Under the pieces are notes generated by a model. The model had not been told where the DNA came from and ran no database searches. It worked only from the letters and a program-made list of their open reading frames with translations. A DNA stretch of 64,000 bases, from NCBI GenBank assembly GCA_943737045.1, contig CALSFV010000038.1, positions 1 through 64,000 on the forward strand, read 5' to 3'. Source of the stretch: Parapristionchus giblindavisi. Taxonomy: Eukaryota; Nematoda; Chromadorea; Rhabditida; Diplogasteridae. Positions within the stretch are counted from its first letter, which is position 1; each line of letters opens with the position of its first letter. The translations under genes were made by a program, and so were the position numbers. Shown piece after piece: positions 44,478-56,595 of this stretch.

Positions 44478-47400
44478 TTATCGATTGTTCAATCGTTGAG
44501 CTGTTTTATCCACTCGTGAATTCGATAATGATACTATGTGCATACTAACTGATTTGTTAGCTTGTGGACCAGCACCAAACAACTTTCGGAGCATCTAAAA
44601 GAATTAGTGAATTTAAATTTGAATACAAAATAAAAATAAAATACTTGTATCGGAGAATTTTTGGCAAGAAAGATAATAGAGAGCTCAGTAGAATCGAGAG
44701 CGAAGATTAACTGAAAGGTAGATCATGAATAAGGAATTTTATCGATATATTGACATACTGGTGGGAGAAATCTAAGAAGGAATAGAATGAATGAAGGTAG
44801 TGAAGAAGTATCATTCAACATTGATACGAAAAGTGCAATTATCGGACAGGCATAGAATAACACCACTCCGATCATCTGAGAATCGATATTATATCTTGAA
44901 GATATTATTGATTGAACATGTTAATGATTTATGAGAGACTAACCTGCATGCAGAAAAGACGGATAGTTCTCGTCATAAGTTGATGAGTCTTCGATTTCTC
45001 AGTGAATAATTTATTGTCCTGTGCAAATACTCTAATTAACTAAGTTCAACCTACATAATTAGATCAAGTTACAATTTGTTGAAGCATAATGTACACAATA
45101 TGGAAGGCCAATATGAGGACAAACGGCAACATTGTGCAAAGGGCTATCCCGATACAGGCAGCTACAATTCGATCAAATACTTTATAGTTATACTTACAAT
45201 TAAAACCTGGTCCGAAAGAAAATAGTTCGCCTTTGGATCCATAATAGAATAGTAAGCCTTCACGTTCATGAATCCACGATATATCAGGATGCTGAATGTT
45301 ATCATTTGATTGTATGATTGATATCTATGATTACTTTAAGTGCCTCCATTGCTCCCTCCTTCTCATTTCCATACCATCCAATCACAAACGAACAAAAGAG
45401 AAGATCAAGACAAACATAGACCATGATAATGAAGTGAACCCTGAAACGAATTATCATCCATGTTGACATTTTGTATTGATTTATCGGATTACTTGTTAGA
45501 AAGTCGAAATATTGAATTGACTTCCACATTTGATTCAACAATCAATCGATGCATACGAAGAAGAAGAAATATGAATGGAGGAACAGCGGAAACGGCGAGA
45601 AAGAAGAACACGAACTGAATGGAGATTCTAACTTCTTTTTTACGCATCCAATTCGCGTTGTTCACATCTACTTCTTCCTATAGAAGAGGGAATTCAAATA
45701 TGAAAAAAATCGAAAATCACGAAAACTGCGTTTTAATACCACTTTTCGTCAAACGTTAAAGCCTACTATACGCTCCGGTAATGTCTGTTATGTTATCGTA
45801 CGATAAACAAATTCCGCCCCATTTTACAAACTATTTGTAAAATCAACAAACAGTTTGTTAAAGTTTGTTGTTTTTACAAACTCGTTCCAAATTTCGCTTC
45901 CTGTGGGCTGAATGAATTTTTCATTACTTATTTTTGATAGAATATGATATTTTGATCAAAATCCAATCATGAAATAATGAAAACAATGTACTTTGAAGCC
46001 TGAAACATTTTTTTTCGTTTCTGGAAAAGTCAGTCCACGATAGAATAGCAAAGCTACAAACTACAATTTCGTATTTCCAGCTTGTCGGCTTAGTCTTTTT
46101 TGTTTTCCCCGTTGTTTGTTGTTTATGTGCTTATAATTTCGTTATTTTGTTTCTAAATGTGTTGTACACTATCACTTCTAGGTCTACTGACGTCGGTCAT
46201 TCTCGGAATACGAAGACCAACGCGGAACAAGGATCAACTTCAGCAGTTAACAAATCAGAGACGTTTTTCTTTCATTCATTCCCTTTTTCCTTTTGACTTT
46301 CTCTTTATTTTACTTCTATATATTGTAGAATGTAACGTAATATGCTCATGATACTTTGTGTTATCTTTGAGGTACTACGGATGATGTGTTTGAGTCGTCC
46401 ACCTCCGTAGAGATCAACGACATTGTCGTCAATTTCACCGAGGTTGGTATCAATTGATAATATTCAATCACGTTTTGTGCTTATCAGTATGCACTCATGA
46501 CAGAGATACATGAATTTCACGCCCAGGTTCAGAGATACTTGTGATTTGTTGGCGAATTGGGGGCAAAATTGTACAAAAAGGGTAGTTGAAGATTAGACAT
46601 CTCGAAAAAAAAGCGGGTCTTACCTATTTTAATGCATGAGTATTAATCTATTAGAGTACAAACGCATGTTTTATATAATGCTTCACCTTAAATCTACTCT
46701 GACCCATGAAAGACTACAACGAATTGGATCCAATGTTACTAATGCATTCATATTTCAGAGTACTCTTAAACTCTTCACCTACTGATCCATCGACGTAAGT
46801 GATGTCATCTTTCAGTTTAATAAGGTTGTTGTAAATTATTAATTTTGCAATAATCATCACAACAAGTTTTAATGCTTCGCTATTGAAATATTAGTATAGT
46901 CTGCAGAAATATCAATTGAATTTACTAATCAGCGGGCATGTGAAAGTTAAAAGAAATATATAAAAATTTCGGAATATTATGTTTCACTTCAAATAAAATT
47001 ACAACGGTTTTCTTTTCAGCTCTAAAGGTCAACGATGTAGAAGTAAACAGCTGTGATGGTTCTCTTTTTTCGTTTTGGTGTCATTCGCTAATTCATTCAC
47101 ATTCATCATTTTATATTGTTGAATAAAGCATGTTATGAACATTGGTACAATATAAATGGATTTTTTTATTAAACAAAAGAAAGAATAATCTTGGATTGAT
47201 CTCCGATTGCGTCTGAGACGCTGTGACGTTGTCCTCGAGATACGACATACTAAAATGAACTCTTCTAGAATGAGATACAGTATTCACAGATGTGAGGAAT
47301 GTTATCGGTTGATACTAACCTGAATTAAGATTGAAATCAATCGACATCTCTGAATTAGCAAATGAAGACGTTGAAGAGTACTCTGAAATATGAATGCATT

Positions 47401-50400
47401 AGTAACATTGGATCCAATTCGTTGTAGTCTTTCATGGGGCAGAGTAGATTTAAGGTGAAGCATTATATAAAACATGCGTTTGTACTCTAATAGATTAATA
47501 CTCATGCATTAAAATAGGTAAGACCCGCTTTTTTTTTCGAGATGTCTAATCTTCAACTACCCTTTTTGTACAATTTTGCCCCCAATTCGCCAACAAATCA
47601 CAAGTATCTCTGAACCTGGGCGTGAAATTCATGTATCTCTGTCATGAGTGCATACTGATAAGCACAAAACGTGATTGAATATTATCAATTGATACCAACC
47701 TCGGTTCCCCACCCGCGCCCAAGTCCTCCGCGCCCTCTTCCTGCCCGTCTCCGATGTCGGTCGGTGCACAGAGGGCAGGGCCATCTAATCTCGGAGCCCC
47801 TCAGGACATCTACCCGGACTACCCCCGAACCCTTACTAACACCCACTCCCCGTCACAACGACGACCTGAGGATCTGCACACTCAACTGCCGCACCGTCGC
47901 GTCCGACGACTCGATCGCCATTCTGGAGCATTCCTTCGAAGACATCAGATACGATGTTGTGTGCCTGCAAGAGACAAAGTCGCGAAAGACCGTTGAGCAC
48001 ACCCTCGTCAACGGTGCAAGGCTGATACTTGGAGCGAAGATAGAAAAGAAGAACATCGGAGGAGTAGGATTCCTCGTCCACCCCCGACTTGTCTCATCCA
48101 TCATCTCCTTCTGTATCGTCTCCCCTCGTCTTGCCGTGATTCGTTTCCGCTTCGGCAAGTCGTCCTTGTCCCTACTCTCAATCTACGCACCCACTTCGGC
48201 AGCACCTTTAGAGGAAAGGCAGTCCTTCTTCGATGAGCTCACCTCCCTCTACAACAGCGAGAAGTCTCACTTCTACCGTATAGTGGCCGGCGACTTCAAC
48301 ATCCGAGTGAGCCCACAGAGAGACAGCGACTTCAGAACCGGCCCATTCCACTCCGACCCCCACGGCGACCCGGACGATCTCATGAGAGATCTCCTTTCCT
48401 CTACCCGCTCCTTCCACGGGAATTCCTTCTTCGATAAGAAGTTGAACAATCGATGGACATGGGAATCGCCTGGAGGTACGACCAAGCATGAGATCGACCA
48501 CTTCCTTGTAAGTAGAAGATGGATGGTGCATGACGTCAGTGTTGTCAAGGGATTCGCTTTCCCTTCCGACCACCGCCTACTCCGCGCAAGAATCCGACTT
48601 GACGCCAAGATCGAGAAGAGTTGGAGATACTCGAGACGCCAACTTCCTCGTCCAACCATCGACCCTCATCGATACGAGGAAGCCATCAAAAGCTACCCCT
48701 GGAGCACGGACCCTGATCCAACGAAGGACTACGCCCTGCTCTGTGTCGGTTTGAAGCAGTGTGCTCGAGCAGCAGAAGTCCCGCCAACACCTCCTCCTCC
48801 ACGTCTATCCGAAGCATCCCGCTTCTGGATTCAACAGAGAGGAAGATGCCTAAGGGACCCTGAGTGCAATACCTTCGAGAAGATCATGGCCTCGAGAACC
48901 TGCCGTGCATTCGTCAAGAAGGACATTCAGGAGCACCGGCTGAAGACACTTCTGAAGGCTGCAGAAGAGAGAAGGTCGATCAAGAAGGCCAAGCAGAGCC
49001 TATCGAAAGCGAGGACTCCGATGGATGCAGTGTACGACCAATCCGGATCACCGGTAACGAGTCGAACTGGAATTGAAGAGCGTGTGAAGGAGTTCTACTC
49101 AGATCTCTTCCGCTCCGAAACGCCGATTCCTCGTTGCCCCACCCCACCAGCCGACGAACCATTACCCATCCTTCCTTCCGAAATCCGCACCGCCATTACA
49201 AGTACGAAGAAGGACGGCGCAGCTGGACCGGACAAGATTACGGGCCCAATGCTACGACACGGAGGCAGCTTCCTTCATTCCCTACTCTCCTCGCGGTTTA
49301 GCCGATACCTGCAGTCACAGCAGTATCCAGGACAATGGAAATCTTCCTCCTCAATCCTCATCCACAAGAAGGGAGATCGCTGTGACCTCAACAACTTTCG
49401 CCCTATCGCCCTTCTCTCCGTCCCTTACAAGCTCTTCACTAAGGTTATGGTCACAAGAATGGAGACGACTCTGGACGACGCCCAACCAGTAGAGCAAGCT
49501 GGTTTTCGAAGAAGATTCGGATGTATGGACCACATACACACCCTCTCCGCCCTCATTGAACACCACCGTGAATACCGACTCCCACTCGCCCTCGTCTTCG
49601 TCGACTACTGCAAGGCCTTCGACTCAGTCGAAATTCCTGCTGTGCTCAACTCCCTGACGCATCAAGGAGCCGACCCCTCCTACGTACACTGCCTGGAGGC
49701 GCTCAACTCTGGATGCTACACGGAGATGAAGCCCTTTGAGCGACCAGTCCGTATTCCCATCGAGAAAGGAGTTAGACAGGGCGACACCATCTCGCCGAAG
49801 CTCTTCACTGCCGCTCTCCAAGATTGCATGAAGAACCTTGACTGGAGTGAAGAAGGAGTGCTGATCAATGGGAAATGGCTCTCGCACCTGCGATTCGCTG
49901 ACGACATCGTTCTACTCGGAACGGACACGACCGCACTCCAGAGAATGCTGAACGAGCTGGCGGAATCAGGAAAGAAGATCGGCCTCTCCATCAACAGGAA
50001 GAAGACGCAGCTCATGAAGAACGCGTGGTGTCCTGGACCCGGAATCACTCTCAACGGAGAACCACTCGAAGAGACCGACTCGTACGTCTACCTCGGACGC
50101 GAACTCCGAGCAGATGGTCAGTTGCATACTGAACTTCTGAGGAGGAAGAGAGCGGCATGGGCCGCATACGGCAGTATTCGAGAGATCACCAGCCAACTCC
50201 AAGATCCCAAACTTCGCTCATCTCTCTTCGACTCTCACGTGCTCCCCGCTCTATGCTACGCCGCCGAGACGTGGCCCCTCACGAAGACCGTCACCTCCTT
50301 CATCCAGACCTCCCATCGTGCACTAGAGAGATCACTAATCAGCACGAATCTCCACACGATGCGACAAAGAAGTATTACGAGCGAGGACGTCCGCCGGATC

Positions 50401-51905
50401 TCTCTCGTAACCGATCCGATGGACTACATACGACGAGCGAAACACCGTTGGGCAGGTCACGTCCTAAGGAGAGAAGACGACAGATGGTCCACTCGTGTCA
50501 CGCAGTGGTTCCCCCCTCCCGACCTCATACGACCACCCGGACGACCCCCCGCCAGATGGAGTGACTCAATCGAGGAGTACGCGAAGATGCCCTACAGCAC
50601 CGGGAGATCAACCCGATCCTCCGCTTCACGGACGCCCTATCAACACTGGACTACACGCGCACGCAATAGAGAAATATGGAGGAATTGTGATCCACGCGGC
50701 CCCGCCCGCTGAAGATGGATCTACTAAGTAACTAAGTAAGTAACCAACCTCGGTGAAATTGACGACAATGTCGTTGATCTCTACGGAGGTGGACGACTCA
50801 AACACATCATCCGTAGTACCTCAAAGATAACACAAAGTATCATGAGCATATTACGTTACATTCTACAATATATAGAAGTAAAATAAAGAGAAAGTCAAAA
50901 GGAAAAAGGGAATGAATGAAAGAAAAACGTCTCTGATTTGTTAACTGCTGAAGTTGATCCTTGTTCCGCGTTGGTCTTCGTATTCCGAGAATGGCCGACG
51001 TCAGTAGACCTAGAAGTGATAGTGTACAACACATTTAGAAACAAAATAACGAAATTATAAGCACATAAACAACAAACAACGGGGAAAACAAAAAAGACTA
51101 AGCCGACAAGCTGGAAATACGAAATTGTAGTTTGTAGCTTTGCTATTCTATCGTGGACTGACTTTTCCAGAAACGAAAAAAATGTTTCAGGCTTCAAAGT
51201 ACATTGTTTTCATTATTTCATGATTGGATTTTGATCAAAATATCATATTCTATCAAAAATAAGTTATGAAAAATTCATTCAGCCCACAGGAAGCGAAATT
51301 TGGAACGAGTTTGTAAAAACAACAAACTTTTACAAACTGTTTGTTGATTTTACAAATAGTTTGTAAAATGGGGCGGAATTTGTTTATCGTACGATAATTT
51401 CAGAATGAAGTTTTACCGCAATGTATCGTGTGTCCCATCTAGATTGACAGAGTATTCCATTACAATAGACAATATTGTGAGGAGTCAGAAGATATACTCG
51501 AAACAACCAACAGAAGCTAAGTTCACAGATCATGTGACCTATCTGGAATGACTCATTTTTTGCACTAATGAAACGACAACCTCATATTAGGCCTACCATT
51601 CATAGAACAACTGAATTTTCGGTTGTATTTGTTTTTTTTCAAAATTCGTGAATTATCGATTCAATATGATTACCTGATTCGCAATGTATCCCCATCTAAT
51701 GTCTTGATTGAATGAAGAACTTTTGGTAAAAAGAAGATAAAGGATAGTTGGATGCATCGTTGTTAGTGTTATGATAGGAACGATGGTTTGGAATCTATCA
51801 AATTCATTTTTAAAATAAGAATTATTAAAAATGTTCTTACGTCATGGAAAAATCGAAGGCAAAATCTCTATCCCATTCAATGAAATATTGAAGAGATTCA
51901 TTCAT
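44478..51905 (-). CDS. seven-transmembrane chemoreceptor A, SRI/SRH/STR-like
   Basis: Eleven exons: 51905-51841, 51794-51674, 51542-51417, 45614-45493, 45440-45335, 45291-45207, 45161-45073, 45018-44944, 44875-44759, 44710-44645, 44594-44478, giving 362 residues with every junction in phase. Signatures are shared with B and C: DRDFAFDFSM at the N-terminus, FNQDIRWGYIANQ before TM2, SAVPPFIFLLLRMHRLIV, HPDISWIHEREGLLFYYGS, TRTIRLFCMQ before TM6, and SIIFLAKNSPIQ at the TM7 end. It acts presumably as a sensory-neuron G-protein-coupled receptor. Intron 3 is 5802 bp because it holds a palindromic element and an RTE retrotransposon; intron 3 is 74 bp in B. Splice sites are intact, so it may still be expressed. 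Confidence 0.88.
45793..51397. mobile_element. foldback element (about 2.56 kb without the RTE) in receptor A intron 3
   Basis: The left arm 45793-46760 is repeated inverted in 47372-47705 plus 50755-51397, interrupted only by the RTE. Arms are about 970 bp; the centre (46761-47371) is unique. The ends are the self-complementary TTATCGTACGATAA followed by ACAAATTCCGCCCC. Each arm contains a frame of about 100 residues (right arm, minus, 51197-50895) with a hydrophobic stretch LVGLVFFVFPVVCCLCAYNF. No transposase recognised. Confidence 0.88.
47706..50742 (+). mobile_element. RTE-clade non-LTR retrotransposon, apparently intact ORF
   Basis: One frame of about 1000 residues is open through the whole element to the stop at 50712. 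Endonuclease: RICTLNCRT, CLQETKS, YAPTS, AGDFNIRV, EIDHFLVSR, SDHRLL. Reverse transcriptase: FVDYCKAFDSVE, KGVRQGDTISPKLF, RFADDIVLLG (catalytic Asp pair at 49900-49905). C-terminus: KHRWAGHVLRREDDRWS, typical of RTE. An exact 12-bp target duplication ACCAACCTCGGT lies at 47694-47705 and 50743-50754, and the 3' end is a TAAG-type tail. The frame upstream of 47706 is flanking DNA read through, so the element has no obvious ATG before the endonuclease and may lack a few 5' bases. It is strikingly GC-rich, with C or G at most third positions, against an AT-rich neighbourhood. Confidence 0.93.
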
Positions 51906-53399
51906 TGCTGCCGCTAATAAAGTATGCATGTATGATTCGTTGTGAAAGAAAAAAAACAGTCGGACCTTATAATCAATCAATAAAATGCCACGATTATAGG
52001 TGAACGAAAGCCAACGTACAAGCTCAACGAACAGCAGAATTAATGTGAATCAACTGAACACGAGTTGTAGGGACAAATATTTTGTATTTTATGAGATATA
52101 ATGAGGTCGACAACAAAAAAGTCATAGTTTACATTAAGGACTACTCATTCATTAAGTGCATTCAGATACATATCTTTCAGTTACTCGTTTTCTGACTTCG
52201 TTTTATATCAATTTTTTTAAATTCAAGAAAATACTTATTTTATTCATTGATCATAACGTTCCCTTTCCCGTCTGCGCAGCTACAACACGACATAATAGCT
52301 AAAACTTTTGGTTAATTCTGAATAGTATCAAACCATTGTATAATCAAAATTTGAATTCACTCAATCAAAATTTTAATTACTATCACGTATTGTGGTCTCT
52401 AAAACGGCGAAGATTACACTCTTCTTAGTGCTTTATTCATTGAAAAAAACGGCTCGCTTTATGGTGCGGTATGACGCTTTTTGGAAAATATCTATATATT
52501 AATTTATTGAGCAAATTGAAATGTTGCGTAGAACTATCTAACGAATGTACAATTATTTTAATGAAAAATATCTTAAATTATATATTAATACAAACTTAAA
52601 GAAATGTGCAATTAAATTTGCTTTGATCGATGAAAGAATCAGATGATAGTTTGGAAATTTACAATAAGAACCATTTTCCAAACACTATCATCAATTTAGA
52701 GAAAAAAATTGGTAGAAATTAAGAGAGCTCAGAATAAAACATAAAGCAGACGAGAGTTAATTATAATACTTGTATAACAGTTTCATGAGAATCAGTCTGG
52801 TGTACAATAGTGTTAATATTAAATGTTTTATGATTTCTAACTGTTGAGGCCGGTCAATAAAGCGTACATGTACAATCAGTCACTAACTGAAAAAGGAGGT
52901 TTCTTTCTCCTTCTCGAATTGTTTTCCGACCTCATTTTATGGTATTTCTTACGCACTTCCTAGGTTATTTACTTGGAAACAATGAATTCCACAAGAGACC
53001 AAGGCTTCTTACGTCGTTTAAACAAAGGATATAAATTGGAAGATGAAGAAAGTATCATATGTATATATAGATGAATAGATGATTCATTCATCATTATTTT
53101 ATTGTATGAAATTGATTATTGGTTGAATCGCGGGATTCAATGAAACATTTTAGATGCACTTATGAATCAGTAGATATAATATCTCCTCACCAGTTTCTTA
53201 TGAAATATCTCTTCAAAAGAATTATCTTACACAAAATGTGATGTATAGTCTAGTCGAAAAGATGGCATCCAAGCTCATTTGGTATTCAGATACATTTAAA
53301 ATTGTATCCAATAGATCTTACTATTACATATTATAGATGGAGAGCAAAATCATTCCATTCGCAAAAGTTTCTTTTCATTAGCAATTTCATAAAGGATAA
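51906..53399. other. intergenic region between receptors A and B
   Basis: AT-rich; no gene, repeat or RNA recognised. It presumably contains the promoter of receptor A and the 3' end of B. Confidence 0.4.
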
Positions 53400-55132
53400 T
53401 CAAGAGTCATTCCTGTAAAGTAAAATTGGACGATCGAAATCTTTATGAAAAATGCAAATTGATGAAAGTGAAAAAAAAAACTTACTTGTTTTGTTATGGC
53501 GTAACACTTTAAAAAACGCTTTTCGAAGTATCTGAATTCAATCAAATTTAAAAAAAAACAGTTTTGAGAAACGATAAATGTACTTGGATCGGTGAATTTT
53601 TGAAGAGAAAGACAATTGAGAGTTGAGTAGAATCAAGAGCGTACACCAGCTGAAAGTTAGACCATTGTGACGAGAATTAGGTGTTTTTGAATTAATTTAC
53701 AGGAGAAAAGAATCTAATGGAGAATAGAATAGATGATGGTAGAGCAGTAGTATCTATTAACATTATGAGGAAGAGAATAATTATTGGACAGACGTAGAAA
53801 AAGACAACTCCGATCGTCTGAGATATTATGAGATTAGTCCTATTTTGACTGCATTCTTCAATGAATCTTCAATTGATGGTAATCTAACCTGCATGAAAAA
53901 TAGCCGAATTGTTCTGCTTATAAGATGATGTGTTCTTCCTCTTCCAACCATGTTTTTGCCCTGTATGAATCCCCTTATATTCTTAGTGAGTATTTTGACC
54001 ATATTACCATCTGTTGTCGCATAATATATATTATATGGAAGGACAAAAATATAACAAATGGCAATATGGTACAGATGCTGAACCCGATGCAGAAAGCTAA
54101 AATCGAAAATCATTGTGAAAGCAACCAATTATAATTGTACCTGGTCCGAAGGATTGAAGAGATGTTTTATATGGACTATAGTAGAATAATAGACCTTTGC
54201 TTTGAGAAATCCAAGATAAGTCGGTATTCTGAACTTGTTTCATATGAATAACGTTTGATTTGAATGATTACTTGAAGGATTCCTCGAGATTTATCTGAGC
54301 CTTGTCCATTCAGTCCAAGGACAATCGAACACGTTGTGATTTCGAAACAAACAAAAACCATTATCCAGAAATGAGATCTGAAAAAAGAAGATCCATATTT
54401 CATTACAGAAATGAAATGAAGACCTGTTTGATAGTCGAAATATGGATCGAACTTGTAAATTTGTATTAACAATCAGTCGATGCATACGAAGAAGAAGAAA
54501 TATGAATGGAGGAACAGCACTGATGGAAAAGAAAACAAATATGAACTGGAAAATATATTATTTTAACTGCATATTAAAGTTATAGGAAAGGTGGAGTGAC
54601 AATTTTCGTGAATACTCACAACAATATATCGTGTATCCAATCCAAATTGACAGATTATTCCACTGCAGTAGATAACATCGTGAGGCGTTAGTAGATATAT
54701 GCGAAATATGTAACAGAAATTGACTTCATTGATAATATGACAAATCTGCGATCATTCACTTGTATATTACTTCGTACAAAACAGAGGTATTATAATACAT
54801 CATAACTTCACCATTGATTTATATCAGGCTGAGTAAGTCAGCAAATATATGAATATAACAATTTCACTAGAGGGAAAAAGACGATACCTGATTAGCGATG
54901 TATCCCCATCTAATGTCTTGATTGAATGAAGAAGTTTTGGTGAAAAGAAGATAAAGAATGATAGGATGAAGGGTGGTCAGTGTTATCGTTGTTACAATCG
55001 TTTTAAATCTGTTAAAGGTTAAATATTTTACAATAAGAAATTTATTTTAGAAAGCAAAAGTTGTTACATCATAGAAAAATCCATTGCGAAATCTCTGTCG
55101 AATTGAAAAAGATATTGAAGTGATTCTGTCAT
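53400..55132 (-). CDS. seven-transmembrane chemoreceptor B, SRI/SRH/STR-like
   Basis: Eleven exons: 55132-55068, 55008-54888, 54745-54620, 54545-54424, 54377-54272, 54228-54141, 54096-54008, 53960-53889, 53817-53701, 53649-53584, 53531-53400, giving about 367 residues. It is the tandem paralogue of A and C, with exon sizes equal or within three codons. Signatures: DRDFAMDFSM, FNQDIRWGYIANQ, LLTPHDVIYCSGIICQFG, AVPPFIFLLLRMHRLIV, SRTIRLFFMQ, SIVFLFKNSPIQ. Exon 8 begins after a 47-bp intron (acceptor CATACAG), chosen because earlier AGs break the frame. The last exon is the least certain: reading through AAGTAAG to the TGA at 53400 gives a tail unlike A, and a further splice there is possible. 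Confidence 0.86.
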
Positions 55133-56595
55133 TGTGTAGAAAAGCTAATGCTATAATATGAAAATGATATATCAACTCTGATACTGGCTTCGAAAACAAA
55201 GATAGTATTAATGATGCGACGTTTCAATTCCCCAGTGAAAAAGGTTTATCCGTTTATAATTGATATAGACAGACTGATGATGTTATTATTTGAGATATGA
55301 TATGCCGTGGGCATGAATGTATTTTTATTTTACTTTATCGATGAACTCAGCAAAACAGGCCATATGTGAATGTACGAATGTACTTGCAAATAACTATGAA
55401 TAAATTTACGCCCCACCAAATAGTTCTCACAACAGACTATTCGCATGATCTCACCATAATTTTTTAAGAGGCGTAAAAATAACGAAAATTCGAAGTTCGC
55501 CCTGAACTCAATAATTGAATCTGTGATGATTTTTTTCGCGTGGGTAGGTTGCTACCATACAGTTGACAGTTGAAGAACAGTGAAGTACAGTTTACCATAT
55601 TTTATTCGTTATAAGCGTCAGAAAATCAATTTTGGTGAATTGCCAAAGACTCACAAATATAAAATTGTCTGAAATAAAGAATAAAATATGGTGAGTCCGG
55701 AAACGTTGCCAAAAATCATCAGTTCACAGATTCAAGACGTTGGGAATAAAATAAAGATTTTCGTCCCTTTCATATTTTTATGTACATGGCATAAATTGGG
55801 GATGTTCAAATTTACATAGAAGAGATCACCACTTTTTGCATATCAGATGTTCTTTGAATATGCTAATTGTAAGTGGTTTGCAATGTTTGCGAACCCCATA
55901 GTGAAAAGTTGTTAAGACGATGTACATATGCATAAAATGAGTATAGTTTTGAGATGATCACAGTTCATCACATCTATCTATATTTGTTTGTGAAAAGATT
56001 GCGACATCTTAATATAACACATGTAGGCAAAATATCAGTGCAGAAACTTTTTTAAATGTCAGCATATCAGCACGAGAATAGGACTTGGAGGGATTTCGAA
56101 TATGCTAAATGATGGAACTAATGAAATAATCTATGTACAAGAAGACTCGCATTTGTATATTAAGAGAGGGTAATGAAATAGTATAAGGTGGTATATAATT
56201 TAAAATATGCTATCATAGTTGATGATGAAAACATGACAATGCAATTTTTGTACAATCTTTCGATGTTATGGCCACCTCATAATTCTAGCGATAAAATTAA
56301 CAAATAAGGATAAAAGTATGAAAAATATCAAATATCAATTCAAAGTCATAGTAAAGACACCTAATTTAGTTGTGCGAGAAGTTTATGTACGTGACTCTTT
56401 CAATATTGACATATTACTTTAGATGACAGACGCAGATACTATACTACCAGAGAAACACTATACTACCACTATATAACTACTACTACATATACTACCGGGA
56501 AAGCCATGAGTTCGATGGAGAGACGATTTGAAGCGAGCCATTGGCGTCAACTTGTGGAATGCAACCCGTGATGAATACCGCCGACTCATCCGCAT
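55133..56595. other. intergenic region
   Basis: AT-rich with no recognised gene or repeat. It lies between the start of receptor B and the next foldback. Confidence 0.4.

Noticed and set aside
47671..47705. RTE protein starting at the ATG at 47671
   Set aside because: This ATG lies in flanking foldback DNA upstream of the target duplication, so it is not part of the element.
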